From positions 785,843-849,842 of the forward strand of contig NZ_JAIOUO010000003.1 in the NCBI RefSeq assembly GCF_019931195.1: a stretch of DNA of 64,000 bases. Direction: 5' to 3'. The notes beneath the pieces were generated by a model that saw only the letters and a program-made list of their open reading frames with translations, had not been told where the DNA came from and made no database searches. Shown piece after piece: positions 26,604 to 35,534 of this stretch (the stretch's first letter is position 1; every line of letters starts with the position of its first letter). Both the position numbers and the translations under genes were made by a program. This stretch comes from Marinobacter sp. F4216. GTDB taxonomy: Bacteria > Pseudomonadota > Gammaproteobacteria > Pseudomonadales > Oleiphilaceae.

Positions 26604-27730
26604 GAGCGCATCACCATGCCAGCGTCGTCCTGCCAGTAAACCCAGACGTCCTGCTCCCAATCCGGACGTTCAGCACGACGTTCGGTATTGGCCAGGAAGC
26701 AATGGACGATTTTTCCAGATGGCAGTTTGACGTAGTAAACCGTGTGCCCGCCCAGGTAGGCGATGTCCTCGACCACACCGCGGGTCACATTCTTATCCTT
26801 GTCCGGACGATCCATGCTGATGAACGTCTTCTCGGGACGCAGGGCGAACAGCATGCTCTTATCGTCAACGGCAGACGACACGCCACGGCCCACGAAGATG
26901 TCGCTCTCGACATCCGGTGAACGCAGGACCATGTAGTTTTCCTGGTCGTCGACGATTTCGGATTCAAATACGTTCACCGAGCCGATGAATTCAGCCACCA
27001 TGCGGTTCATCGGGCTTTCATAGATATCCACCGGTGAACCAATCTGCTGAATCTGGCCTTCGTCCATGATGGCAATGCGGTCTGCCATGGTCATGGCTTC
27101 TTCCTGGTCGTGGGTGACCATCACACAGGTCACGCCGACCCGTTCAATGATGTCGACCACTTCGAGCTGCATTTCAGTCCGCAGCTTCTTGTCGAGAGCC
27201 CCCATAGGCTCATCAAGCAGGAGCAACTTCGGGTGTTTGGCCAGTGAGCGAACCAGCGCAACACGCTGACGCTGACCGCCGGAAAGCTGATGAGGTTTGC
27301 GGCTGGCATACTTTTCCATATGAACCAGCTTGAGCATGCTCTGCACACGATCGTGGATTTCGTCTTTCGACATGCCGTCGTGCTTCAGACCGTAGGCAAT
27401 GTTTTTCTCCACGGACATATGCGGGAACAGTGCATAGGACTGGAACATCATATTGAACGGACGTTCATTTGGCGGCAGATGGGCAATGTCGTTGCCGTGC
27501 AGCATAATCGAACCGGACGAGGGCACTTCGAATCCGGCCAGCATTCTCAGCAGCGTGGATTTACCGGAACCGGATGCCCCCAGCAGAGCAAAGATTTCGC
27601 CCTGACGGATATCCAGATTGGTGTCATCAACTGCAAGTACGTTGCCGTAGTATTTGTTGAGGTTACGGATACTCAGCAGAATTTCGTCGTGCTTACGGCC
27701 GTCTTTTCGAGCAAGTTCATCAGAAGTCAT
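26600..27730 (-). CDS. potG: Polyamine ABC transporter ATP-binding protein (PotG/PotA)
   Basis: This 376-residue ATPase has Walker A GASGSGKS at 51-58, signature LSGGQRQR, Walker B LLLLDEPMGALDKKLR, and a C-terminal TOBE/regulatory domain (FALRPEKTFISM...VKLPSGKIVHCFLANTERR). It powers the PotFGHI putrescine importer. The start is the only reasonable ATG, although its Shine-Dalgarno is weak. It follows potF after a strong intercistronic hairpin. Confidence 0.93.
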   Translation of the reverse strand: MTSDELARKDGRKHDEILLSIRNLNKYYGNVLAVDDTNLDIRQGEIFALLGASGSGKSTLLRMLAGFEVPSSGSIMLHGNDIAHLPPNERPFNMMFQSYALFPHMSVEKNIAYGLKHDGMSKDEIHDRVQSMLKLVHMEKYASRKPHQLSGGQRQRVALVRSLAKHPKLLLLDEPMGALDKKLRTEMQLEVVDIIERVGVTCVMVTHDQEEAMTMADRIAIMDEGQIQQIGSPVDIYESPMNRMVAEFIGSVNVFESEIVDDQENYMVLRSPDVESDIFVGRGVSSAVDDKSMLFALRPEKTFISMDRPDKDKNVTRGVVEDIAYLGGHTVYYVKLPSGKIVHCFLANTERRAERPDWEQDVWVYWQDDAGMVMRS

Positions 27731-27763
27731 AACAAAATCTTTTCAAAAAACACCACAGTGAAC

Positions 27764-27785
27764 GCCGGGCACTGATGTGCCCGGC
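27764..27785 (-). other. Hairpin between potF1 and potG
   Basis: The perfect 9-bp arms GCCGGGCAC (27764-27772) and GTGCCCGGC (27777-27785) surround a TGAT loop. It lies just after the potF1 stop with no U-run, and probably raises receptor over permease expression. Confidence 0.7.
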
Positions 27786-27793
27786 ACAGATGC

Positions 27794-28882
27794 TTAGTCA
27801 GATTTGACCGAAGTCCAGGTACGCGTCATGTAACGATTGATTTTCTCTGGCAGAACTTCAAACGTGAACAGCTTGGTACCTTCGGCCGGGTAAATACCTG
27901 GATTGGCCAGGATTTCCGGGTCGATGAACTCCTTGGCCGCTTCGTTCGGGGAGCCGTACCAGACATAGTTGGTAATGTCGGCGCCGATCTGGGCGTCCAG
28001 AACGAAGTTGATGAACTCGTGTGCCTCGTCGACATTGTTGGCGTCTTTCGGAATCGCCATCATGTCGGACCACATCGCCGTACCTTCCTTCGGAATGTAG
28101 TAAGCGATTTCAACACCATTTTCGGCTTCTTCTGCACGTGCCATAGCCTGGAACACGTCACCGCTCCAGCCGATGGCCAGACAGATGTCGCCATTGGCCA
28201 GGTCAGAGATGTAGCGAGAGCTGTGGAAGTAAGTGATGCTCGGCTTGATGGACTTCATCAGCTCGCCGGCTTTGTCGTAATCCGCACGATCCTTTGAGTT
28301 GGGGTCCAGCCCCAGGTAGGACAGGGCCAGAGGCAGGACTTCACCCGGCGAGTCGAGAACCGCTACGCCGCAGTCGGCCAGCTTTGACGCGTACTCCGGG
28401 TTGAAGAACAGGTCCCAGCTGTCGGTCGGTGCATCTTCACCCAGGGCTTCTTCAACCTTGGCAACGTTGTAACCGATACCGGTGGTACCCCACTGGTAAG
28501 GAACACCGTACTGGTTGCCCTTGTCGTAGTTTTCCAGGTTGGCCAGCAGCTCGTCGCTCAGGTTGTCCCAGTTGGGGATCTTGGACTTGTCGAGCTTCTG
28601 GTAGGCACCAGCAATAACGTGGCGAGCCAGGTAGTCGGATGTGGGTACCACAACATCGTAGCCGGACTGACCGGACAGGACCTTGGCTTCCAGTACTTCG
28701 TTGGAGTCAAAGACGTCGTAGGTCACTTTGATGCCGGTGGCGGCTTCAAATTTTTCGATGGTGTCTTCGGCGATGTAGTCGGACCAGTTGTAGACGCGAA
28801 CAACGCGATCGTCAGCTATGGCAGCTGAGGCGACGGTGCTTGCGACAGCTAACCCGAGAATGGGCTTCATTACTGCTTTCAT
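27794..28882 (-). CDS. potF: Periplasmic polyamine-binding protein (PotF/PotD type), copy 1
   Basis: This 362-residue receptor has a Sec signal (MKAVMKPILGLAVASTVASAAIA). The mature protein opens with [20 protein letters not shown], the PotF/SpuD hallmark. The binding site motifs [26 protein letters not shown] and the aspartates that contact amine groups are in the expected places. It captures putrescine or spermidine. The ATG at 28882 has GGTGAG upstream; the longer upstream frame is not supported. A paralogue lies at 34291-35391. Confidence 0.93.
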   Translation of the reverse strand: MKAVMKPILGLAVASTVASAAIADDRVVRVYNWSDYIAEDTIEKFEAATGIKVTYDVFDSNEVLEAKVLSGQSGYDVVVPTSDYLARHVIAGAYQKLDKSKIPNWDNLSDELLANLENYDKGNQYGVPYQWGTTGIGYNVAKVEEALGEDAPTDSWDLFFNPEYASKLADCGVAVLDSPGEVLPLALSYLGLDPNSKDRADYDKAGELMKSIKPSITYFHSSRYISDLANGDICLAIGWSGDVFQAMARAEEAENGVEIAYYIPKEGTAMWSDMMAIPKDANNVDEAHEFINFVLDAQIGADITNYVWYGSPNEAAKEFIDPEILANPGIYPAEGTKLFTFEVLPEKINRYMTRTWTSVKSD

Positions 28883-28916
28883 TGTGCATCTCACCTTTAT
28901 TGGTTTTTTACTGTCT

Positions 28917-28930
28917 GGGCACTGATGTGC
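28917..28930. repeat. Copy of a 14-bp sequence also present after potF1
   Basis: GGGCACTGATGTGC occurs here, upstream of potF1, and again at 27767-27780 inside the hairpin downstream of potF1, in the same orientation. Its core GCAC-TGAT-GTGC is a small hairpin. Function unknown. Confidence 0.4.
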
Positions 28931-29037
28931 TTGTTTTTCCCAGTCGATAGTTCGGCGCAACAAGTTGGGTCGAACTAATTCACTTTCGGCAGCGGTGCCA
29001 CATCCTCTGCCTTTTTTATCGTTTATAACCGCTAACG

Positions 29038-29063
29038 CCCGGATGTGTTCAAACGCATCCGGG
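29038..29063 (-). other. Hairpin between puuA1 and potF1
   Basis: The arms CCCGGATG (29038-29045) and CATCCGGG (29056-29063) are perfect. There is no immediate U-run on the minus strand, so it is a partial attenuator or processing element between puuA1 and potF1. Confidence 0.55.
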
Positions 29064-29070
29064 TCATGGA

Positions 29071-30420
29071 TCAGACAGTGGAGAGCAGGTACTGACGCTC
29101 CCAGGAACTGATCACCTTCTTGAACCCTTCGTATTCCGCCCAACGGGTGGCCACGTAACCATCGACGAAGTCGTTACCGAGGATCTCGCGGATTTCTTCG
29201 CAATTGCTCATGTTCTCCAGGGCAGCCTCGAGGTTCCATGGCATGGTATCGTCGGCTTCATTGCCCATGCGACCGGTCGCCGGCGTTCTGGGCTTCACTT
29301 CGTTGAGCATGCCCAGGTAGCCACACAGCAGGTTAGCTGCCAGCGCCAGGTACGGGTTGACGTCGGAGCCCGGCAGGCGGTTTTCGACACGACGCGCGGC
29401 AGGCGGCGCATCGGGTACCCGCAGGCCAACCGTGCGGTTCTCTTCAGCCCACTCAATATTCACCGGTGAGTTGCCATCGGCACCCGGCAGGTAACGGCGA
29501 TAGCTGTTCACGTTCGGTGCCAGCATCGGCATGACGCTCGGGATATAGGCCTGAAGGCCACCGATGTAGTGATGGAACAGTGTCGATGCAGTGCCGTCCT
29601 TATTGGAGAACAGGTTGTGGCCGGATTTCGCATCGACCAGCGACTGGTGCACGTGCATAGAACTGCCAGGCTCACCGGAAACCGGCTTGGCCATAAAGGT
29701 GGCATTCATCTTGTGCTTCAGGGCGGCTTCGCGAACCAGACGCTTGAAGATAAACACCTGGTCGGCCAGCTTCAGTGCATCGCCATGGCGGAAGTTGAAC
29801 TCCAGCTGGGCGGCCCCTTCTTCATGAATCAGGGTGTCAATGTCCAGGCCCATGTCCTCGGCCCAGTCATAGATATCTTCAACAATCGGATCAAACTCGT
29901 TAGCGGCATCGATGCTGAAACTCTGACGCCCGCTCTCCTGGCGACCGCTGCGGCCATAGGGAGGCTCCAGAGGGATATCCGGATCCGTGCAGCGCTTGGT
30001 CAGATAAAACTCCACTTCCGGCGCAACAATCGGCTGCCAGCCTTTCTCTTCATACAGATTGAGAATCTTCTTCAGGACCGCCCGCGGCGAGAGCTCCATC
30101 AGGTTACCCATGGAGTCGTGACAATCATGAATGATCTGCGCAGAAGGTTCTGCGGCCCAGGGAATGGTAAAGGGAACACCGTCCGGGCGCAGCAACATAT
30201 CAATGTCACGTGGATCGAGCAGTCTGTAGAAAACGTCATCGTCGGGATAATCACCCGTCGCGGTCTGCAGCAAAATACTCTCGGGCAGACGAATACCGCC
30301 TTCCGCCAGGAACTTGTCCGTCGGCATGATCTTGCCGCGGGCGATTCCGGTCTGGTCCGGCGTGATGCATTCGATCTCAGTAATCTTGTGCTCGGTTAAC
30401 CACTTCTTAAGTTCTTCCAT
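29071..30420 (-). CDS. puuA: Gamma-glutamylpolyamine synthetase (glutamine synthetase family), copy 1
   Basis: This 449-residue GS-fold ligase has GS family features: EVEFYLTK for metal binding, HEEGAAQLEFNFRHGDAL, the ATP-site MHVHQSLVD, and NSYRRYLPG. PuuA/SpuI-type enzymes use ATP to join glutamate to putrescine or related diamines, the first step of the gamma-glutamylated polyamine pathway. It starts at 30420, 5 bp downstream of puuD on the minus strand. With puuA2 at 31466 the window has two ligases, as Pseudomonas has several for different polyamines. Confidence 0.88.
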   Translation of the reverse strand: MEELKKWLTEHKITEIECITPDQTGIARGKIMPTDKFLAEGGIRLPESILLQTATGDYPDDDVFYRLLDPRDIDMLLRPDGVPFTIPWAAEPSAQIIHDCHDSMGNLMELSPRAVLKKILNLYEEKGWQPIVAPEVEFYLTKRCTDPDIPLEPPYGRSGRQESGRQSFSIDAANEFDPIVEDIYDWAEDMGLDIDTLIHEEGAAQLEFNFRHGDALKLADQVFIFKRLVREAALKHKMNATFMAKPVSGEPGSSMHVHQSLVDAKSGHNLFSNKDGTASTLFHHYIGGLQAYIPSVMPMLAPNVNSYRRYLPGADGNSPVNIEWAEENRTVGLRVPDAPPAARRVENRLPGSDVNPYLALAANLLCGYLGMLNEVKPRTPATGRMGNEADDTMPWNLEAALENMSNCEEIREILGNDFVDGYVATRWAEYEGFKKVISSWERQYLLSTV

Positions 30421-30425
30421 ACATC

Positions 30426-31181
30426 CTACTTTGACTGTCGCGCACGACACGCATCGCCAAAGGCCTCGAAAATTAGCTTTTGTTCTTGGTTTTCCATGAC
30501 TTTCCATTCCGGATGCCACTGCACGGCCAGGCCAAAGGACAGGGCGTCGATGGAAAGGGCTTCAATGAGTCCATCCGGAGCATTCGCCTCCACGGACAGA
30601 CCCGACCCCAAGCGGTTAATGCCCTGGGAGTGAAGCGAATTCACATTCATGGACGGACGGTCGACGATGCGCTCCAGCAGGCCGCCGGACACAACGTCGA
30701 CCTGATGTGCGGCGGCATACTGCTCTGGAAGAGAAAGCGACTTGTCTTCCCGGTGATCGTTCAGCCCGTCAACGTCCTGCACTGCCTGGTGCAAGGACCC
30801 GCCCAACGCCACATTAATATCCTGGAAACCACGGCAGACACCGAACAGGGGCAGATCCGACGCAATCACTGCATCGATCAGCGCCTTCGCCAACGCATCG
30901 CGACGGGTGTCGTAGCGGTAAGGAAGGTCGATTCGGGATTCGCCGTACAGGGAGGGCTCGGCCATTGAATACGAACCGGTCAGGAAGATGCCATCCAGGC
31001 GGCTAAGATAATCGGTGACCTGAACATCTGGCAATAAGGAAGGCAGAATGACCGGCACCACGCCAGACGCCTGCGCCAGTGCGTTGAGATATTTGTCGCC
31101 CGCCGTGTGAAACACATGCGGATCAATCGTCTGGGTGTCGCTGACGACCCCAACCAGCGGTTTTCGATTTAAATTCATCAT
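30426..31181 (-). CDS. puuD: Gamma-glutamyl-gamma-aminobutyrate hydrolase
   Basis: This 251-residue class I glutamine amidotransferase-like hydrolase has the nucleophile C116 in LFGVCRGFQDINVALGG and the His-Glu pair in AVQWHPEW. PuuD splits gamma-glutamyl-GABA into glutamate and GABA, closing the gamma-glutamyl route opened by PuuA. It is first of the long minus-strand unit to speB. The start is taken as the ATG at 31181; a GTG at 31193 is possible. PuuR-like boxes lie immediately upstream. Confidence 0.9.
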   Translation of the reverse strand: MMNLNRKPLVGVVSDTQTIDPHVFHTAGDKYLNALAQASGVVPVILPSLLPDVQVTDYLSRLDGIFLTGSYSMAEPSLYGESRIDLPYRYDTRRDALAKALIDAVIASDLPLFGVCRGFQDINVALGGSLHQAVQDVDGLNDHREDKSLSLPEQYAAAHQVDVVSGGLLERIVDRPSMNVNSLHSQGINRLGSGLSVEANAPDGLIEALSIDALSFGLAVQWHPEWKVMENQEQKLIFEAFGDACRARQSK

Positions 31182-31227
31182 TGTAGGCTGCACTCAAATC
31201 TTGAACACCCTCAGCATACACAACCAT

Positions 31228-31242
31228 AAATTATTTTAAACA
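31228..31242 (+). promoter_or_regulatory. PuuR-like box near puuD
   Basis: AAATTATTTTAAACA matches 11 of 15 positions of the E. coli PuuR box. It lies 47 bp upstream of the puuD start, where repressor binding would cover the promoter. Confidence 0.4.
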
Positions 31243-31329
31243 CCAATTTCGTCTTTTTGTTGAAAAAACGGTTACACGTGCAGAATACTGAATTCGACTG
31301 CCCCATTATTGGGCGAGCAGTCCCCATTT

Positions 31330-31344
31330 TGTGCATTATATTGA
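31330..31344 (-). promoter_or_regulatory. PuuR-like box in the puuD/puuA2 intergenic region (site 1)
   Basis: TGTGCATTATATTGA matches 12 of 15 positions of the complement of the PuuR box (TGTTCATTATATTTT). It lies 122 bp upstream of puuA2. Confidence 0.55.
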
Positions 31345-31394
31345 TCGAAAGGTGTGGGTTTTGTTTGAACTCACCCAGAAATGGCGTTAACTTA

Positions 31395-31409
31395 TGTTCA
31401 ATATATAGA
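31395..31409 (-). promoter_or_regulatory. PuuR-like box upstream of puuA2 (site 2)
   Basis: TGTTCAATATATAGA shares TATGTTCAATATAT with the site upstream of puuC (40821-40835). It lies 57 bp before the puuA2 ATG, over the likely promoter. Confidence 0.55.
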
Positions 31410-31465
31410 TCACTTGTAACGCAAGCATGCGCAGCCAGGCTGCGGAATAACACGGGCCGAACTCT

Positions 31466-32824
31466 ATGACTGAGAATGAAGTCTCTGCTTTTTTAAAACG
31501 TTATCCGAAGGTCACCACCATCGAGCTGCTGATCAGTGACCTCAATGGGGTTCTGCGCGGAAAGCGAATCGAACGCAATCTGCTGGAAAAGGTAGCCACC
31601 AAGGGCTTCTATCTGCCCGGCTCCGTGATGTCTCTGGACGCCACCGGAACCACCGTGGAAGAGGCAGGCCTGGGCGTGAACGTTGGCGATCGCGATCAGA
31701 AATGCTGCCTGATTCCGGAAACCCTGGCCATCGTTCCCTGGATTGAGGACGGCAGTCGTGCGCAGGCACTGTGCACCATGGTTGATGACAACGATGAACC
31801 GTTCTTCAGCGACCCCCGCCAGATTCTCTGTAACGCCCTGGAACGTTTTGACGAACTGAACTATCAGGTGGGCTTTGCCGCCGAACTGGAATTTTACCTG
31901 GTGGATATCGACCGGGATGCCGACGGCCGGTTACAGCCACCGGCATCGTCGAAGACCGGTCGCCGTATGGGCTCCTGTCAAGTTTACTCCATTGACGATC
32001 TGAACGAGTACGATGCCTTTATCCAGGATGTCATCCAGACGGCCCGGGCCCAGGACATTCCGGCTGACACCGTAATTGCCGAGTACGCACCCGGTCAGTT
32101 CGAGGTGAATCTGCACCACTCGGACAACATCGTACGGTCGGTGGATCATGCCATTCTGCTCAAGCGGGTTATCCGTCATGTTGCCAAGCGGCACGGAATG
32201 GAAGCCACCTTTATGGCAAAACCCTATATCGAAGAATCGGGCAACGGCCTGCACATGCACCTGAGCCTGATGCAGGATGGGAAGAACATCCTGGCCGCGG
32301 ACAACCCGGTGAACAATCCGACCATGCGTCATCTGGTCGCAGGCCTGTTGAGCATGGCCGACAGCACCCAGGCGTTCATGGCCCCGAACATCAACAGCTA
32401 CCGGCGCCTGGCACCGGGCGCCTTCGCGCCGACCGCCAAAAACTGGGGCTACGATAACCGCACGGTCGCGTTGCGCATCCCCTCCGGCGGCAAAGCAGCC
32501 ACCCGCATTGAACATCGCATGGCCGGCGCCGACGCCAACCCCTACCTGGTAGCAACAGCGTTGATTGCCGGTGTGGCCGAAGGTATCCGCCATCGGATGG
32601 AACCGCCCGAACCGGTCACCGGCAATGCCTACGATCAGACACATCCGCACGTGGCCGACAACCTTCGTGATGCCTTGCGCAACATGGAAAAGGACGTACG
32701 CGTCGCGGACTGGTTCGGCGAATCCTTTGTGAAGGTCTATAAAACCTGCAAATGGCACGACCTGCACCTGTTTGAACAACAGGTCACTCAGATGGAGTAC
32801 GATCTGCTCCTGGGTTATGCCTGA
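31466..32824 (+). CDS. puuA: Gamma-glutamylpolyamine synthetase (glutamine synthetase family), copy 2
   Basis: This 452-residue GS-fold ligase has AELEFYLVD, AEYAPGQFEVNLHHSDN, HMHLSLMQDG and NINSYRRLAPG, and lacks the adenylylation loop of true GlnA. It is about as distant from copy 1 as separate Pseudomonas GlnA-like polyamine ligases are from one another, so the two probably prefer different amines. It overlaps the following flavoprotein gene by 8 bp, giving a compact puuA-puuB pair read divergently from puuD-puuA1. Confidence 0.88.
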   Translation: MTENEVSAFLKRYPKVTTIELLISDLNGVLRGKRIERNLLEKVATKGFYLPGSVMSLDATGTTVEEAGLGVNVGDRDQKCCLIPETLAIVPWIEDGSRAQALCTMVDDNDEPFFSDPRQILCNALERFDELNYQVGFAAELEFYLVDIDRDADGRLQPPASSKTGRRMGSCQVYSIDDLNEYDAFIQDVIQTARAQDIPADTVIAEYAPGQFEVNLHHSDNIVRSVDHAILLKRVIRHVAKRHGMEATFMAKPYIEESGNGLHMHLSLMQDGKNILAADNPVNNPTMRHLVAGLLSMADSTQAFMAPNINSYRRLAPGAFAPTAKNWGYDNRTVALRIPSGGKAATRIEHRMAGADANPYLVATALIAGVAEGIRHRMEPPEPVTGNAYDQTHPHVADNLRDALRNMEKDVRVADWFGESFVKVYKTCKWHDLHLFEQQVTQMEYDLLLGYA

Positions 32825-34223
32825 GTCAACAGCGGTTCCCCAGAACCTTCTCTGGTGGCAGGGGCTGCCGGAACCCGAGTCCGCAGCCCCCTGCCCCGAC
32901 CTGCAGTCTCTAGATGCCGCCATCGTCGGTGGCGGCTTCACCGGTCTCTGGACCGCCTACTTTCTCAAGCAACTGCGTCCGACGTGGCGCATCGCCATTT
33001 TTGAACAACACTACGTGGGCTATGGGGCCTCCGGGCGCAATGGTGGCTGGCTGATTGGCGGCATGGCCGGCCAGGAGGATTGGCTTGGCAGCCTACCGGA
33101 CAGTCAGCGGCAGCAAAGCCAACAGCTCCTGTATGGCATTGTTGAGAGCGTTCGCGCTGTCTGTGATGCCCATCAGATCGATTGCGACTTCAACCACGCC
33201 GGCGTACTGTACGCCGCCGCACGCTACCCCGAACAAGCCCACTCGGCCCATGCCTGGCTGAAAGCGATTCAGGCCAGCGGACAGCCGGAGTCAGCCTTCC
33301 ACTGGCTAGCCAAACCGGACGCAGAAAACCTTCTGCACATGCCCGATCTCTATGGCGGCCTGTACTCACCCCACTGTGCCACGATCAACCCGGTGAAACT
33401 CTGCCTGGGATTGGCTTCCACCCTGAGGGAGATGGGCGTTCAGATTGTTGAACGGGCACGGGTTGAAGAAGTATCGAACCGACGTGTGACGGTGAACTCC
33501 CAACCCCTTCTGTGTGGCCACATTGTGCTGGCCAGCGAAGCCTTTCCTCCTGCCTGGCAACCGCTGTCCAGAAAGCGATTGCCGGTTTACTCCAATGTGA
33601 TTGCGACCCGGAGCCTGTCGGACCACGAATGGCAGCAGACCGTCAAGAAACCGGGACTCGCCTTCAGTGACCTGTGCCGGAGCATTACCTATGGCCAGCG
33701 AAGCCAGGGTGGTCACATGGTGTTTGGCGCGCGAGGTGGCTATCAGTTTGGTGCCAAAGCACGGTTTGAATTCACACAGAACGACCCGGCTTTCCGTGCA
33801 CCGACCACCTTCCTCCAGCGTTTGTTCCCCAGCCTGACCGAACAGGACATCCAGTACCGCTGGGCCGGCTCGCTGGCCATGAGCAGAGGCTTCCGACCTT
33901 TCGCAGGATTCGATAAAGACAGCGGCATTGCCTATGCCGGCGGCTATGGTGGTGAAGGCGTTGGTGCCTCACACCTGTTTGGACAGACGCTGGCCGAGCT
34001 GATCACAGAGACCGGCAGCGTCTTTACGGAACAGCCCTGGGTGATTCGGGGTAAACCCAGCCAACTAAAAAACTGGGAAGCCGAACCGATGCCCTGGCTG
34101 GGTTTTCACACCCTCGGACGACTGTTCGCGCTGGAAGACTGGCTTTGCCATGAGAAGAAACTGCCGTGGCTGCATAAGCCCCTCAACACTCTGAGTCGTT
34201 TCGCGAGCGGACTGATCAGCTAA
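32817..34223 (+). CDS. FAD-dependent oxidoreductase, PuuB-like (paralogue 2)
   Basis: This 468-residue DAO-family flavoprotein has AAIVGGGFTGLWTAYFLKQL at the N-terminus, YGASGRNGGWLIGGMAG, and the C-terminal AYAGGYGGEGVGASHLFGQTLAELI. It lacks the SYYAAT opening of the other three paralogues, has a longer C-terminus, and is clearly the most divergent. It starts inside the end of puuA2, so it should oxidise the product of that ligase. A bidirectional terminator follows 15 bp later. Confidence 0.82.
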   Translation: MPESTAVPQNLLWWQGLPEPESAAPCPDLQSLDAAIVGGGFTGLWTAYFLKQLRPTWRIAIFEQHYVGYGASGRNGGWLIGGMAGQEDWLGSLPDSQRQQSQQLLYGIVESVRAVCDAHQIDCDFNHAGVLYAAARYPEQAHSAHAWLKAIQASGQPESAFHWLAKPDAENLLHMPDLYGGLYSPHCATINPVKLCLGLASTLREMGVQIVERARVEEVSNRRVTVNSQPLLCGHIVLASEAFPPAWQPLSRKRLPVYSNVIATRSLSDHEWQQTVKKPGLAFSDLCRSITYGQRSQGGHMVFGARGGYQFGAKARFEFTQNDPAFRAPTTFLQRLFPSLTEQDIQYRWAGSLAMSRGFRPFAGFDKDSGIAYAGGYGGEGVGASHLFGQTLAELITETGSVFTEQPWVIRGKPSQLKNWEAEPMPWLGFHTLGRLFALEDWLCHEKKLPWLHKPLNTLSRFASGLIS

Positions 34224-34237
34224 CCCCCAGAAATAAG

Positions 34238-34269
34238 AAAGCCGGTCACACGTCTGTGCTACCGGCTTT
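34238..34269. terminator. Bidirectional terminator between puuB2 and potF2
   Basis: The arms AAAGCCGGT (34238-34246) and ACCGGCTTT (34261-34269), with an inner CACA/TGTG pairing, are followed by TTTTTT on the plus strand and a T-rich run on the minus strand. The genes are convergent. Confidence 0.9.
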
Positions 34270-34290
34270 TTTGTCAGAACTTAAACCTGA

Positions 34291-35391
34291 TCAGTTACCA
34301 GATTTAATGGTCTGCCAGGAGCGCGTCACGATGCGATCGATCTTGCGCGGCAAAACCTTGAACGTGTAAAGCTTTGCTTCGACTTCCGGGGTTGGGTAAA
34401 TGCTCGGGTCACCCGTCACTTCCTCATCGATCAGCGGCGTGGAAGCGCTGTTGCCGTTGGCGTACCAGACGTAGTTGGAAACGCCGGCAATGACTTCGGC
34501 ATCCATCAGGTAGTTAATCAGCTGGTGAGCTTCGTCTACGTTGGAGGCATCCGCCGGGATGGTCAGCATATCGAACCACATGCCTGCGCCTTCTTTCGGA
34601 ATGGTGTACGCCACTTCAACACCGTTAGCCGCCTCTTCTGCACGCGTGGCAGCCTGAAGAATGTCACCACTCCAGCCCACGGCAACACAGATGTCACCAT
34701 TCGCGAGATCGGAAATGAAGCGAGAGCTGTGGAAGTACGTAATGTGCGGCGCCAGCTCGCTCAGCAATGCTTCGGATTTCTCATAGTCTTTCGGGTTTTC
34801 GGAGTTCGGATCCAGCCCCAGGTAGTGCAGCGCGGCGGGAATAACTTCCGCCGGCGCGTCCAGGAACGCAACACCACAGCTGTTGAGCTTGGCCAGGTTC
34901 TCCGGCTTGAACACAAGATCCCATGAGTCGGTCGGTGCATCTTCGCCCAGCACCTCAGCCACCTTTTCAGGGTTATAACCGATACCGGTGGTACCCCACA
35001 GGTAAGGGACGGAGTACTGGTTGCCCGGATCGATGGTTTCGATCACTTTCATGATCACCGGGTTGAGATTATCCCAGTTGGTGAGCTTGCTCTTATCCAG
35101 CTTCTGATACGCGCCAGCGGTGATCTGTTTGCCCATGAACGATGCAGAAGGCACAACCACATCATAACCGGATGAACCGGCCAGCAGCTTCGCCTCCAGA
35201 ACCTCGTTGCTGTCAAAAACATCGTATTTGACATTGATTCCGGTTTTCTCGGTAAACCCGGGCAGGGTTTCCTCAGCGATGTAATCGGACCAGTTGTAAA
35301 AATTAACGTTACCCGCTGCCATGGCGTTGCCAGCCATCGTTACGCCGAGCAGTGACGTGGTGGCCAGTGTGGTGAGTTTCTGTTTCAACAT
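34291..35391 (-). CDS. Periplasmic polyamine-binding protein (PotF/SpuD type), copy 2
   Basis: This 366-residue receptor has a signal peptide ending GNAMA and the opening [24 protein letters not shown]. It is very similar to PotF copy 1 along its whole length ([59 protein letters not shown]). No permease or ATPase accompanies it, so it probably delivers a different polyamine to the PotGHI complex encoded 7 kb away, as paired receptors SpuD/SpuE do. It is transcribed alone, between two terminators. Confidence 0.92.
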   Translation of the reverse strand: MLKQKLTTLATTSLLGVTMAGNAMAAGNVNFYNWSDYIAEETLPGFTEKTGINVKYDVFDSNEVLEAKLLAGSSGYDVVVPSASFMGKQITAGAYQKLDKSKLTNWDNLNPVIMKVIETIDPGNQYSVPYLWGTTGIGYNPEKVAEVLGEDAPTDSWDLVFKPENLAKLNSCGVAFLDAPAEVIPAALHYLGLDPNSENPKDYEKSEALLSELAPHITYFHSSRFISDLANGDICVAVGWSGDILQAATRAEEAANGVEVAYTIPKEGAGMWFDMLTIPADASNVDEAHQLINYLMDAEVIAGVSNYVWYANGNSASTPLIDEEVTGDPSIYPTPEVEAKLYTFKVLPRKIDRIVTRSWQTIKSGN

Positions 35392-35473
35392 GCTTTTACG
35401 TTCCTTTTTTTAATAATTTATAGATCGTTGCTGTTGACGAGTACGTCCCTGCGTTTCTCTTTTTTTATGTAAA

Positions 35474-35493
35474 CGATGGCATCCATGCCATCG
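35474..35493. promoter_or_regulatory. 20-bp palindrome upstream of potF2
   Basis: CGATGGCAT-CC-ATGCCATCG has perfect 9-bp arms around two central bases. Its loop is too small for an RNA hairpin, so a DNA operator is more likely. It lies 82 bp upstream of potF2 and just beyond the GNAT terminator. The binding protein is unknown. Confidence 0.5.
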
Positions 35494-35512
35494 CCTGGGT
35501 TCAGACAAAAAA

Positions 35513-35534
35513 AATCAGGGCCAAGGCCCTGATT
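35513..35534 (-). terminator. Terminator of the cupin-puuB3-GNAT unit
   Basis: The arms AATCAGGGCC (35513-35522) and GGCCCTGATT (35525-35534), with a very tight two-base centre, are followed on the minus strand by eight T residues. The stem touches the GNAT stop codon. Confidence 0.9.
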
